17,105 bases of DNA, taken from contig CAJGCN010000012.1 of the NCBI GenBank assembly GCA_904501815.1, positions 1 to 17,105 of the forward strand, written 5' to 3'. Below are positions 1-8,165 of this stretch, piece after piece (position 1 is the first letter of the stretch; the number at the start of each line of letters is the position of its first letter). The DNA comes from an uncultured Clostridia bacterium. GTDB taxonomy: Bacteria; Bacillota; Clostridia; Christensenellales; Borkfalkiaceae. The translations under genes were made by a program, and so were the position numbers. The notes under the pieces were generated by a model. It was given only the letters and a program-made list of their open reading frames with translations. It did not search any database and was not told where the DNA came from.

Positions 1-1
1 T

Positions 2-328
2 ATCATGGGTGAAAAACTTAATATGGATCCCATGGAAATTTTTAAGCAGGCAATGGAAAACGTTATGCCTGTAGTTGAAGTAAAAGCTCGCCGTGTGGGT
101 GGTGCTAACTATCAGGTTCCTATCGAAATTAGACCTGAAAGACGTCAAACGCTCGCTATCCGTTGGCTCGTAATCAACACGAGAAAGAGAAGCGAAAGAG
201 AAATGTCCAAGCGTCTTGCGGCAGAGCTTATGGATGCGTATAACAATACGGGTGGTTCCGTAAAGAAGAAAGAAGATACGCATAGAATGGCTGAAGCAAA
301 CAAAGCGTTTGCACACTTCAGATTCTAA
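2..328 (+). CDS. rpsG: Ribosomal protein uS7 (RpsG), 5' end missing
   Basis: uS7 binds the 3' major domain of 16S rRNA, nucleates assembly of the 30S head and lies near the E site. The visible reading frame runs from the window edge to a TAA at 326-328. It carries the family blocks QAMENVMPVVEVKARRVGG, YQVPIEIRPERRQTLAIRWL and KKEDTHRMAEANKAFAHFRF. Full-length S7 is about 156 residues and about 108 are present, so roughly the first 48 lie outside the window. The ATG at base 5 is internal and is not the start. fusA begins 12 bases downstream, the usual str-operon arrangement (rpsL-rpsG-fusA-tuf). Identification is secure. Confidence 0.96.
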   Translation: MMGEKLNMDPMEIFKQAMENVMPVVEVKARRVGGANYQVPIEIRPERRQTLAIRWLVINTRKRSEREMSKRLAAELMDAYNNTGGSVKKKEDTHRMAEANKAFAHFRF

Positions 329-340
329 TAGAGGTAAATT

Positions 341-2422
341 ATGGCAAGAGAGTACGATTTATTGCATACAAGAAACTTCGGTATTATGGCGCACATCGAC
401 GCCGGTAAAACGACGACGACCGAACGTATTCTTTTCTATACCGGTAAAACGCACAAGATCGGTGATACCCACGAAGGTACTGCCGTTATGGACTGGATGG
501 CGCAAGAGCAAGAACGTGGTATTACGATTACGTCCGCAGCTACTACCTGTATTTGGAAAGGCCACCGTTTCAACATCATCGATACCCCGGGTCACGTTGA
601 CTTCACTGTAGAAGTAGAACGTTCGCTCCGTGTATTGGACGGTGCAGTTGCAACGTTCTGTGCAAAGGGCGGTGTTGAACCTCAGTCCGAAACCGTATGG
701 AGACAGGCAGATAACTATAAAGTTCCTCGTATCGCATACGTTAATAAGATGGACATTAACGGCGCGGACTATTTCCGTGTTGAAAACATGATCCGTGAAA
801 GACTTGGCGCTAACCCTGTTCCTATCGAATTGCCTATCGGTAAAGAAGATACGTTCAGAGGTATCGTCGACCTTATCAGAATGGAAGCCGAAGTTTACTA
901 TGATGACCTCGGTAAAGATTTCCGTAAAGAACCTATTCCCGCAGACATGATGGATACTGTTAACGAATACAGAGCGAAGCTCGTAGAAGAAGCAGCATCC
1001 GCAAGCGACGAACTCATGGAAAAATATTTCGAAAACGGCGATTTGTCCGCAGAAGAAATTATTCAAGGCTTACGCGTACGTTGTTTAAATATGGAAGCAA
1101 TCCCTATGCTTTGCGGTTCTTCCTATAAGAACAAAGGCGTTCAATTCCTTCTCGACGCGGTTATCAACTTCCTTCCCAGTCCTTTGGACGTAGCGCACGT
1201 TAAAGGTACGAACCCCGACACGGGCGAAGAAGAAGAAAGAAAAACTTCCGACGACGAATATTTCTCCGGTCTTGCGTTCAAGATTGCAACCGACCCGTTC
1301 GTTGGCTCGCTTGCGTATTTCAGAGCGTATTCGGGCGTATTGTCGGCAGGTTCTTACGTGTATAACTCCACGAAGGAAAAGAAAGAAAGAGTTGGTCGTT
1401 TGGTACAAATGCACTCCAACGAAAGAAAGGATATTTCCGAAATTTGCTCGGGGGATATCTGCGCAATCGTTGGTTTGAAATACACCACGACGGGCGACAC
1501 GCTCTGCGACGAAAAGCACCCGATTATTCTTGAAAAGATGGTGTTCCCTGAACCCGTTATCCAGCTTTCCCTTGAACCCAAGACGAAGGCAGGTCAAGAA
1601 AAAATGACAATGGCGCTTATCAAGCTCGCGGAAGAAGACCCTACGTTCAAAACGTATACCGACCAAGAAACCGGTCAAACGATTATCGCAGGTATGGGCG
1701 AATTGCACCTTGATATTATCGTCGACAGACTTTTGCGCGAATTCAAAGTCGAAGCAAACGTCGGCGCACCGCAGGTTGCTTATAGAGAAACTATTCGCAA
1801 GGCTGTGGAATGTGAAGGTATGTATAAACGTCAATCGGGCGGTAAAGGTCAATACGGTCATTGTAAACTTCGTTTATCCCCGCAAGAACCCGGCGCAGGC
1901 TATGCGTTTGAAGATACGACGGTTGGCGGTTCTATTCCTAAAGAATATATTCCCGCAATCGACAAGGGTATCCAAGAAGCTGCGAAGAACGGCTTCCTTG
2001 CTGGCTACGAAATCGTTGACTTTAAGATTGAAGTATACGACGGTTCGTATCACGAAGTCGACTCGTCCGAAATGGCGTTCAAGATTGCAGGTTCAATGGG
2101 CTTTAAGAACGGCGTAGAAAAAGCGAACCCCGTTTTGTTAGAGCCGATTATGAAAGTACAAATCATTACGCCCGAAGACTATTTCGGCGACCTTATGGGC
2201 AACGTGTCCGGTCGTCGCGGTACGATTCTCGGCACGGACGATCGCAACGGCGCGAAGATTATCGACGCGGAAATTCCGCTTTCCGAAATGTTCGGCTACG
2301 CAACGGAACTTCGTTCGAGAACGCAAGGACGCGGACAGTTCACGATGCAGTTTGACCATTATAGTGAAGTACCTTCGAGCATTTCGAAGGAAATCGTTGA
2401 AAAACGCGGTAAGAAAGACTAA
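341..2422 (+). CDS. fusA: Translation elongation factor G
   Basis: EF-G is the cytosolic GTPase that drives tRNA-mRNA translocation and, with RRF, ribosome recycling. At 693 residues it has the usual length. GTPase motifs are in order: G1 AHIDAGKT at residues 17-24, the switch I threonine in RGITIT at about 62, G3 DTPGH at 81-85 and G4 NKMD at 135-138. The long C-terminal part has the expected EF-G blocks, for example GMGELHLDIIVDRL, YKRQSGGKGQYGHCKL and the SGRRG and QGRGQF segments of domains IV-V. A GAGG Shine-Dalgarno at 331-334 sits 6 bases before the ATG. The gene is 12 bases after rpsG and is co-transcribed with it. Tet(M)-type ribosome protection proteins are related, but the operon position and close EF-G sequence rule that out. 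Confidence 0.98.
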   Translation: MAREYDLLHTRNFGIMAHIDAGKTTTTERILFYTGKTHKIGDTHEGTAVMDWMAQEQERGITITSAATTCIWKGHRFNIIDTPGHVDFTVEVERSLRVLDGAVATFCAKGGVEPQSETVWRQADNYKVPRIAYVNKMDINGADYFRVENMIRERLGANPVPIELPIGKEDTFRGIVDLIRMEAEVYYDDLGKDFRKEPIPADMMDTVNEYRAKLVEEAASASDELMEKYFENGDLSAEEIIQGLRVRCLNMEAIPMLCGSSYKNKGVQFLLDAVINFLPSPLDVAHVKGTNPDTGEEEERKTSDDEYFSGLAFKIATDPFVGSLAYFRAYSGVLSAGSYVYNSTKEKKERVGRLVQMHSNERKDISEICSGDICAIVGLKYTTTGDTLCDEKHPIILEKMVFPEPVIQLSLEPKTKAGQEKMTMALIKLAEEDPTFKTYTDQETGQTIIAGMGELHLDIIVDRLLREFKVEANVGAPQVAYRETIRKAVECEGMYKRQSGGKGQYGHCKLRLSPQEPGAGYAFEDTTVGGSIPKEYIPAIDKGIQEAAKNGFLAGYEIVDFKIEVYDGSYHEVDSSEMAFKIAGSMGFKNGVEKANPVLLEPIMKVQIITPEDYFGDLMGNVSGRRGTILGTDDRNGAKIIDAEIPLSEMFGYATELRSRTQGRGQFTMQFDHYSEVPSSISKEIVEKRGKKD

Positions 2423-2446
2423 GTTTTTCAATAAAACGGCTTAAAT

Positions 2447-2480
2447 CGTTCTATCCCGCTGAAAAAGGCGGGAAAGAACG
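2447..2480 (+). other. Imperfect hairpin between fusA and tuf, without a U-tract
   Basis: Arms CGTTC + TCCCGC (2447-2451, 2454-2459) pair with GCGGGA + GAACG (2468-2473, 2476-2480) across an 8-base loop, with one mismatched position near the middle. No T-run follows, so it is not a standard intrinsic terminator. It could be an mRNA-stabilising or processing structure at the fusA 3' end, or a weak attenuator before the tuf promoter. The base pairing is seen; the role is inference. Confidence 0.5.
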
Positions 2481-2520
2481 GGAAATTTGAAAAAAATTTG
2501 AAGAAAATGCCTTCAAACGA

Positions 2521-2549
2521 TTGCTTATTTCAAAAATTTAAGCTATAAT
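2521..2549 (+). promoter_or_regulatory. Sigma-A-type promoter of tuf
   Basis: A TTGCTT -35 element (2521-2526) is followed after exactly 17 bases by a perfect TATAAT -10 element (2544-2549). Transcription would start near 2556, giving tuf a leader of about 120 nt independent of the str operon promoter. Confidence 0.75.
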
Positions 2550-2554
2550 AGATA

Positions 2555-2627
2555 TGTCCATTTATGGATACGGCAAAACGCCGAAAGCATTTATAGAAAT
2601 GATAGGTAGCTGCGTCCGATTTTGGAC
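2555..2627 (+). promoter_or_regulatory. Hairpin-rich 5' leader of tuf
   Basis: Four small stem-loops lie in a row immediately after the predicted start site: TCCA/TGGA (2557-2568, extendable by two pairs), CGGC/GCCG (2571-2583), CATTT/AAATG (2588-2601) and GTCC/GGAC (2614-2627). A long A-rich single-stranded stretch then leads to the ribosome binding site. No known riboswitch or ribosomal-protein autoregulatory structure is recognised. The helices are short and could be chance. Confidence 0.4.
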
Positions 2628-2678
2628 AGGTTATCAAAAAAAATAAAAAAAATTATAGAAAAATCGGAGGATTTAATT

Positions 2679-3899
2679 ATGGCAAAAGCTAAATTTGACA
2701 GAAGCAAACCCCACGTTAACATTGGTACTATCGGCCACGTTGACCACGGTAAAACGACTTTGACCGCAGCTATCACGATGGTTATGGCTGCACGCGGTGG
2801 CGCACAAAAGATGAAGTATGACGAAATCGACAAAGCGCCCGAAGAAAGAGCACGTGGTATTACAATCAATACCGCTCACGTTGAATATCAAACGGATTCC
2901 CGTCACTATGCACACGTTGACTGCCCGGGTCACGCTGACTACGTTAAGAACATGATCACCGGTGCTGCTCAAATGGACGGCGCGATCCTTGTTTGCGCAG
3001 CGACCGACGGTCCTATGCCCCAGACCCGCGAACACATCTTGCTCGCTCGTCAGGTAGGCGTTCCCTATATCGTTGTATTCATGAACAAGACCGACCTTGT
3101 TGACGATCCCGAACTTCTTGATCTCGTTGATATGGACATCAGAGACTTGCTCTCTTCCTACGATTTCCCTGGCGACGACACCCCGATCATTCGTGGTTCC
3201 GCTTTGAAAGCTTTGGAAGTTGCAAGCTCGGATAAGCCTGCTGATGAAATTATCGCAGACCCCGCTGTTGCTCCTATTCTTGAACTTATGGATGCAGTTG
3301 ACAGCTATATCCCTACGCCCGCTCGTGAAGATTCCAAGCCTTTCCTTCTTCCCGTAGAAGACGTATTCACGATTTCTGGTCGTGGTACGGTTGCTACCGG
3401 CCGTGTTGAAAGAGGTGTGGCTCGCGTTGGTGAACCCGCTGAAATCGTTGGTTTGATCGAAAAGCCCGTTGGTACGGTTCTTACCGGTCTTGAAATGTTC
3501 CACAAGATGCTTGACGAAGCGCAAGCAGGCGACAACGTTGGTGCGCTTCTTCGTGGTATCAACAGAACGGATATCCAAAAGGGTCAAGTTATCGCGAAGC
3601 CCGGTTCGGTTGCTACCGGTACGGAATTCGAAGCTCAAGTATACGTTTTGACGAAGGACGAAGGTGGTCGTCATACGGCATTCTTCAACCACTACAGACC
3701 TCAATTCTTCGTAAGAACGACGGACGTGACGGGTGCTATCGAGCTTCCCGAAGGCGTTGAAATGGTTATGCCTGGCGACAACATCAACATGAAAGTCGTT
3801 CTCATCAAGCCCGTTGCGCTTGAAGAAGGTCTCCGTTTCGCTATCCGTGAAGGCGGTAGAACGGTTGGTTCCGGTGTTATCTCTAAAATTCTTAAATAA
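2679..3899 (+). CDS. tuf: Translation elongation factor Tu
   Basis: EF-Tu delivers aminoacyl-tRNA to the ribosomal A site as a GTP ternary complex. The start is ATG 2679 because CGGAGG (2665-2670) lies 8 bases upstream and the protein then begins MAKAKFDRSKPHVNIGTIGH, as the family does. The frame stays open back to an ATG at 2622, but that adds a Lys-rich 19-residue tail foreign to EF-Tu. The product is 406 residues against the usual 394-400. Motifs are GHVDHGKT at 19-26, the switch I threonine of RGITIN at 63, DCPGH at 82-86 and NKTD at 137-140. The beta-barrel domains follow, with TGRGTVATGRVERG and the C-terminal VALEEGLRFAIREGGRTVG. It is the last gene of the str cluster, but has its own promoter and a strong terminator. 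Confidence 0.98.
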   Translation: MAKAKFDRSKPHVNIGTIGHVDHGKTTLTAAITMVMAARGGAQKMKYDEIDKAPEERARGITINTAHVEYQTDSRHYAHVDCPGHADYVKNMITGAAQMDGAILVCAATDGPMPQTREHILLARQVGVPYIVVFMNKTDLVDDPELLDLVDMDIRDLLSSYDFPGDDTPIIRGSALKALEVASSDKPADEIIADPAVAPILELMDAVDSYIPTPAREDSKPFLLPVEDVFTISGRGTVATGRVERGVARVGEPAEIVGLIEKPVGTVLTGLEMFHKMLDEAQAGDNVGALLRGINRTDIQKGQVIAKPGSVATGTEFEAQVYVLTKDEGGRHTAFFNHYRPQFFVRTTDVTGAIELPEGVEMVMPGDNINMKVVLIKPVALEEGLRFAIREGGRTVGSGVISKILK

Positions 3900-3934
3900 T
3901 TTTAGCTGAACGGACGAAACAATTAACCTAAATA

Positions 3935-3968
3935 AAAAACAGCTTATCCGTTTGGATAAGCTGTTTTT
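3935..3968 (+). terminator. Intrinsic terminator after tuf
   Basis: A perfect 15-bp stem (3935-3949 pairing with 3954-3968) closes a GTTT loop. It has a CAGCTTATCC core and an A-run on the left arm and T-run on the right, so it could work in both directions. It ends the tuf transcript 36 bases after the stop codon. Confidence 0.9.
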
Positions 3969-4005
3969 GCTTATACCGCAAAGGAAAGAATAAGGAGCGG
4001 CAGAT

Positions 4006-4818
4006 ATGCAAAATTCATCAAAACGAAAACGAACGATAATGATTACGGCGATTATACTGTCGTGCCTTTTAACGGCTATTTTTGAGTTTGTATCGATTTC
4101 GCCGTTTAAGCAAACAATTTATAATAAGCTATTGCAAAATATCCTTCCTTTGCCGTTTGCAACGCTTTCCGTTTTGCTTTTAGCCCGTACTTGCGGTTAT
4201 AAGCTCTTTTTCCGTCCGCAAAAGCTTTTCTGCTTGTTGCCTTGCTTGCTGATAGCAATCGATAATTTCCCGTTTGCATCGTATTTTGCCGGGAAATTAG
4301 AGCTTAAATACGCGCAACCGCTTGCCTTTTTTGGCTTTGCCGTATATTGCTTATTCGTGGGCTTATTCGAAGAAATACTCTTTCGCGGTATCTTGTTCGG
4401 CGTGCTTACGGAATGCTTTTCTAAGGACAAAAAAGGGCTTTTAAAAAGCTACATGCTTTCTTCCTTGATTTTCGGATTGATGCATTTATTAAATCTATTT
4501 ACAGGCGCAAGCGTAGGGGCAACGCTTTTGCAAGCGTGCTATTCAATTCTCACGGGTGGATTGTTTGCGTATGCGTTTTTAAAAAGCAAAAACATACTTA
4601 TCCCTGCGCTCGTTCACGCTGTTTATAACTGTTGCGGTTTGCTCTTTACCGCTGAGCTTGGGCTTGGCTATGGCTCGTTAATCGATTTGCCGACTGCGCT
4701 TACAATGCTTTGCGTTTGTTCGCTCGTAGGCTGTTTCGTCGTATATCAAGTGCTTACCTATCCTGAACGGGAAAGAACTGAGCTTTATGTTCGCTTAGGC
4801 GTATCAAAGAAAAATTAA
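4006..4818 (+). CDS. CPBP family intramembrane glutamic endopeptidase (CAAX/Abi type)
   Basis: A polytopic membrane protein of 270 residues, with about seven or eight hydrophobic segments between residues 11 and 252 and a short charged C-terminal tail. It carries all CPBP (CAAX protease and bacteriocin-processing, PF02517) active-site motifs: EEILFR at 122-127 (tandem Glu and Arg), F156-x3-H160 in FGLMH, and H204-x3-N208 in HAVYN. Family members cleave within or next to the membrane; described roles include bacteriocin self-immunity, regulated proteolysis of membrane factors and peptide maturation. The substrate cannot be told here, because no bacteriocin gene is nearby. AAGGAG at 3992-3997 is a good ribosome binding site. 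No promoter is evident in the short gap after the tuf terminator, so read-through may supply expression. Confidence 0.88.
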   Translation: MQNSSKRKRTIMITAIILSCLLTAIFEFVSISPFKQTIYNKLLQNILPLPFATLSVLLLARTCGYKLFFRPQKLFCLLPCLLIAIDNFPFASYFAGKLELKYAQPLAFFGFAVYCLFVGLFEEILFRGILFGVLTECFSKDKKGLLKSYMLSSLIFGLMHLLNLFTGASVGATLLQACYSILTGGLFAYAFLKSKNILIPALVHAVYNCCGLLFTAELGLGYGSLIDLPTALTMLCVCSLVGCFVVYQVLTYPERERTELYVRLGVSKKN

Positions 4819-4957
4819 GCGTAGAAAGAAGGGTATTATGTCAAGCGTAGGTTTTATGCGTGGCATAATAGCCCGAAAATAAAAGATTTTCTATCACGCG
4901 TAGCTATATTGTCTGTCATAGTACGATAACAAAAGGGATAATCTACTGTTTAATTGA
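4819..4957 (+). other. Intergenic stretch with a bulged 10-bp hairpin and a 14-codon ORF
   Basis: GGGTATTATG (4831-4840) pairs with CATAATA(g)CCC (4864-4874) apart from one bulged base, enclosing 23 bases. A 14-codon ORF (ATG 4838 to TAA 4882, MSSVGFMRGIIARK) lies inside this structure behind a weak AGAAGGG. Three copies of GCGTAG lie within about 85 bases. No T-run follows the hairpin, so termination after the protease gene is uncertain. No known RNA family is recognised. Confidence 0.3.
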
Positions 4958-4986
4958 TTGACAAAAATGGAAAATTATATTACAAT
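4958..4986 (+). promoter_or_regulatory. Consensus sigma-A promoter of the lipid kinase gene
   Basis: A perfect TTGACA (4958-4963), a 17-base spacer and TACAAT (4981-4986). The predicted start near 4993 leaves a leader of about 48 nt before the ATG at 5041. Confidence 0.88.
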
Positions 4987-5040
4987 ATCTATAAGAAAAA
5001 ATAAGCAGAAAAGCGTTCGTGCGACGAAAGAGAAGATAGA

Positions 5041-5952
5041 ATGAACTGTATTTTTATTTATAACCCCGTTAGCGGAAAGGGGAAAATTGCAAAAAAGCTT
5101 GACTTGATTGTGGACGGGCTGAAAAAGAAATATTCCCAAGTAGACGTCTATGCGACCAAATGCGCGGGAGATATGTCGCGCGCGGCAAAAGAAGCCGTAG
5201 GGCAATACGACGCTATCGTGTTTGCGGGTGGCGACGGGTCGTTTAACGAAGTGGTGCAAGGGATTGCGCCTTTGAATAATTTGCCTGAACTCGGCTATAT
5301 TCCAAGCGGAACGGTAAACGATATTGCGCATACGTTAAAAATTCCGAAAAACATAAAAAAGGCATTGAAAATCATTCAAACGGGCAGAAACGAATTGCTT
5401 GACTGCATGAAAGTCAACGATGGCTACGCTATGTACGTAGTTGCTGCAGGTGCGTTTACAGGCGCGAGCTACACTACTCCCCAAGAACAAAAAAATCACG
5501 TGGGAAAGATAGCCTATTTTTTGGAAGGCGCGAAAAAGAATTTGCATTTTCAAAATTTTGACGTGAATTGCGGAAACGAAGAAATCGGCAAACACACCCA
5601 CAGCGTATTGATTACCGTGATGAACAGCCGATACGTAGCGGGATTTAGAGTGAATAAATTCGCAAGCCTTCAAGATGGAAAAATCGAAGTGGCAATCGTT
5701 CCGCAAAAAAGCAATCCCGGCTTTTTCCAAAAAATCGGCGCGTTTTTCGCCGTAATAGGCTTATTCTTATTCGGTTGGAAACGCAAAGCCAAAAATCTCG
5801 TGAGTTTGGAAGGCTCGCACTTTGATATCCAAGTCGGGGACGACGTGGTTTGGAACGTTGACGGCGAAAAGGGGAGTACGGGAAACTTGCGCATAGAAGT
5901 CGTGCCGAAAAAAATCAATATGATCGTTCCGCAAAAAATCAAAAAAATTTAA
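5041..5952 (+). CDS. Diacylglycerol kinase-like lipid kinase (DagK/YegS/BmrU family)
   Basis: Soluble ATP-dependent lipid kinase of the DAGK catalytic fold, 303 residues, the usual length. The N-terminus has the nucleotide-site start YNPVSGKGK (7-15). The family signature is GGDGSFNEVVQGI at 63-75, with Ser where most members have Thr in GGDGT. SGTVNDIAHTLKIP (89-102) replaces the commoner GTANDFA. The C-terminal beta-sandwich carries NVDGEKG, with the conserved acidic residue. In Bacillota the DgkB subgroup recycles diacylglycerol from lipoteichoic acid synthesis into phosphatidic acid; others phosphorylate different lipids, so the substrate is inferred only. The gene has its own consensus promoter and terminator and stands as a single-gene unit. 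The ribosome binding site (AGAGAAG) is weak. Confidence 0.9.
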   Translation: MNCIFIYNPVSGKGKIAKKLDLIVDGLKKKYSQVDVYATKCAGDMSRAAKEAVGQYDAIVFAGGDGSFNEVVQGIAPLNNLPELGYIPSGTVNDIAHTLKIPKNIKKALKIIQTGRNELLDCMKVNDGYAMYVVAAGAFTGASYTTPQEQKNHVGKIAYFLEGAKKNLHFQNFDVNCGNEEIGKHTHSVLITVMNSRYVAGFRVNKFASLQDGKIEVAIVPQKSNPGFFQKIGAFFAVIGLFLFGWKRKAKNLVSLEGSHFDIQVGDDVVWNVDGEKGSTGNLRIEVVPKKINMIVPQKIKKI

Positions 5953-5963
5953 AAAATAAACGA

Positions 5964-6010
5964 AAACCGCCGACCAAAGCGTTTGCTTAATCGGCGGTTT
6001 ATTTTTTTTT
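5964..6010 (+). terminator. Terminator between the convergent kinase gene and potD
   Basis: A perfect 10-bp stem AAACCGCCGA / TCGGCGGTTT (5964-5973 with 5991-6000) encloses a smaller AAGC/GCTT hairpin. A T-run (6002-6010) follows on the plus strand and an A-rich flank precedes it. It should stop the kinase transcript and, from the other side, the pot operon that ends at 6019. Confidence 0.88.
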
Positions 6011-6018
6011 AAAAAGGA

Positions 6019-7362
6019 TTAAAAGAAGGTAATGTCGCTCCACATAAGGTTGGCGCGGGTGTTGGCGTCGCGGTCAAAATACTGCATTGCTACGCACCGA
6101 GAAAGGGTTTCTTCGTCGGGGTATTGCGCGAATAATTGACGTTTTAACTGTTCTTCGGCGGCAGTCAATACGTAGCCATCACCAAAATAATAGGAAAGGT
6201 CGTATTCAATCGTTTTCTTGCCTTCTTCGATAAACTGCGCTTGTTTTTCGACGAACCATTCAAACACCGTGTCGCCTGCAATACAGCTCGTATATCCGAT
6301 ATAATCCATATTTCTCACGGCGTTTTCAGGCATAGACAGGAAGTTAATAAACATAGTCGCCGCTTCCACGTTCTTGCAATCTTTCGGGATAACCCAACCG
6401 TCAAACCAAAGGTTGGAAACGGTTTCGGGGATTGCGTAATTTAAAAATACGGGGTTGTCAATCGGCTCTTCTTCGTATAAGCCTTGCGCTTCGTCCATAA
6501 TGTATACGGCATCTCCGCTCCATTGATAATTGACGGTGATTTTACCTGCAATCATATCGTTTTTGCCTTCGTCCGTTTCAAAGCCGTAGAGATTGTCGGT
6601 GATTGATTTTAACTCTTTTTTAACGTTATTCATCGTCTTTTCGTCGGTGTCGTTCATCAGCCGAGAAAGTTCTTTTTGATAATCGCCGTACGCCAACAGT
6701 CCGCTCGTATACTGCGTTTTTAAGGCTTTTAATTGCTCTTCGTAATACATTGCAAGCCCCACGAAATAAGTGTCGCGAACGTTGTTTTTCGCCGTCGTTT
6801 TCTTCTTATAAGCGGGGTTGGTAAACACGTTCCAGCTCGTCATATCTTCTTCGTTTACAAGCTTAGGGTTATACACGAACCCCGTCGTTCCCCACATATA
6901 TCCCGCCGCGTATTCGCTCCACGACGAGCCTTTGATAGAGTTGTTTTCAAAGGTATGCGAAATGTAGGGGGATACGTATTTTGCATAGTAGTTGGTTTCC
7001 ACGCTCGTATCGAAAAAAGAAAGGGGGAGCTTTTGCAACCGTCCTTCGGCGGCAAGCTTCATAATCATATATTCCGACGGGCAAACGAGATCGAAATGGT
7101 CGCCCATTTTAATCATATTATACAGCGTTTCGTTATCGTCGGCAATACAGTATTCCACGCGGATTTCTTTGCCCGTTTGCTCTTTGTACCACTCTTCAAA
7201 TTCCAAATACAACGCTTTGGTGGTTTCGTCGTCGCCCATATCGATATATTCCGCCCAGTTAGCAACCTTTAATACGGGACGGTCGTCTTGCGTAGCGATT
7301 ACGGTTATCGTACCCGTTGCGGCGATTGCTGCCACTAAACCGAAAAGTAAAGGCTTTTTCAT
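6019..7362 (-). CDS. potD: Spermidine/putrescine ABC transporter substrate-binding protein
   Basis: Extracytoplasmic receptor that captures polyamines and delivers them to PotBC. PotD/PotF-family blocks are clear: NWAEYID (35-41), CPSEYMIMKL (94-103), WGTTGFVYNP (157-166), YQWSGDAV (279-286), WFDGWVIP (319-326, whose Asp matches the polyamine-binding Asp of E. coli PotD), INFLSMPENA and IGYTSCI. At 447 residues it is about 100 longer than E. coli PotD, mostly through a Lys/Glu-rich insertion at roughly 185-270 and a longer C-terminus. Residues 5-24 form a hydrophobic signal or anchor, but there is no lipobox cysteine, unusual for a Gram-positive receptor. The start overlaps the potC stop by 4 bases (ATGA), with GGAGGG upstream. 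It is the last gene of the operon. Confidence 0.93.
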   Translation of the reverse strand: MKKPLLFGLVAAIAATGTITVIATQDDRPVLKVANWAEYIDMGDDETTKALYLEFEEWYKEQTGKEIRVEYCIADDNETLYNMIKMGDHFDLVCPSEYMIMKLAAEGRLQKLPLSFFDTSVETNYYAKYVSPYISHTFENNSIKGSSWSEYAAGYMWGTTGFVYNPKLVNEEDMTSWNVFTNPAYKKKTTAKNNVRDTYFVGLAMYYEEQLKALKTQYTSGLLAYGDYQKELSRLMNDTDEKTMNNVKKELKSITDNLYGFETDEGKNDMIAGKITVNYQWSGDAVYIMDEAQGLYEEEPIDNPVFLNYAIPETVSNLWFDGWVIPKDCKNVEAATMFINFLSMPENAVRNMDYIGYTSCIAGDTVFEWFVEKQAQFIEEGKKTIEYDLSYYFGDGYVLTAAEEQLKRQLFAQYPDEETLSRCVAMQYFDRDANTRANLMWSDITFF

Positions 7363-8165
7363 TGCTTTTTCCCTCCTTTTTTATGCGCGCGAATATTCAT
7401 AATCACGACGGCAAGCACGATTAAAAAGAAGATAATTGCCGTGAACGCCCAGTAAGACGATTTTATCGTGTTTACCGTGCCGCCTTTTGCAAGCCCGTAG
7501 ATGTGCGTGCTAATCGTTTGGAAGGTATTCGGTTTCGTGTAGGCGGCGATAATGTAATCGTCGAGAGAAAGGGTGATGGAAAGCATAAAGCCTGCGAGAA
7601 TACCCGGCATAATTTGCGGAATGACCACCGAAAACAAAGCTTTCGTAGGCGACGCGCCGAGATCGAGCGCGGCTTCGTATAAATTATTGTCCATTTGTTT
7701 GAGCTTGGGAATAACCGACAATACGACGAACGGCGTACAAAGCACCATTTGCCCGACGACGAGCGGGATATACGTAGATTTCGGGATATTCAACGCCACG
7801 ACTAAAAAGGCGAACGAAATTGCCGTCACGACTTCAGCGTTAATGACGGGGATTTGGTTAATCCCGCTCAGCACCGACGAAGAGCGTTTTTTGGAATAGA
7901 AAATCCCGATTGCGCCGACCGTACCTAAAAGGGTGGATAAGGTTGCGACGACGACCGCCAGCAACAGCGTTTGCAAAACGATAGGCAGGGGTTGGTTGTC
8001 CATATCGAAAAAGTATTTCCAATGGTCCCAGCTGAACCCTTCCCAGCTCGTAATCAGTTCGGATTTATTAAAACTGTATATCGTGAGCAACAAAATAGGG
8101 GCGTAAATGAAAAGAATGATCAGTCCGATAAACAGCCATTTTAAAGAAGTTTTTACTTTTACCAT
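7359..8165 (-). CDS. potC: Spermidine/putrescine ABC transporter permease PotC
   Basis: Second inner-membrane permease of the polyamine importer. The 268 residues contain about six transmembrane segments, starting at residues 10-30 and ending near 240-257, with a basic C-terminal tail. The cytoplasmic EAA loop that docks on the ATPase is at 164-183 (EAALDLGASPTKALFSVVIP). LSLDDYIIAAYT at 199-210 matches the PotC/PotI-type block. The gene overlaps potB by 7 bases upstream and potD by 4 bases downstream, so translation is coupled. Confidence 0.94.
   Translation of the reverse strand: MVKVKTSLKWLFIGLIILFIYAPILLLTIYSFNKSELITSWEGFSWDHWKYFFDMDNQPLPIVLQTLLLAVVVATLSTLLGTVGAIGIFYSKKRSSSVLSGINQIPVINAEVVTAISFAFLVVALNIPKSTYIPLVVGQMVLCTPFVVLSVIPKLKQMDNNLYEAALDLGASPTKALFSVVIPQIMPGILAGFMLSITLSLDDYIIAAYTKPNTFQTISTHIYGLAKGGTVNTIKSSYWAFTAIIFFLIVLAVVIMNIRAHKKGGKKQ

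Noticed and set aside
359..1861. Long antisense reading frames under fusA (235 and 258 codons)
   Set aside because: They lie wholly inside fusA, have no ribosome binding site and give Phe/Arg/Val-rich products with no family resemblance. They are codon-bias shadows.
341..2422. Ribosome-protection tetracycline resistance protein
   Set aside because: The operon position between rpsG and tuf and the close match to EF-G motifs favour housekeeping fusA.
2622..2678. N-terminal extension of EF-Tu
   Set aside because: The added residues are Lys-rich and not found in EF-Tu; the good ribosome binding site belongs to ATG 2679.
2673..3704. 343-codon antisense reading frame under tuf
   Set aside because: Shadow of a highly expressed gene with biased codons; no motifs and no start signals.
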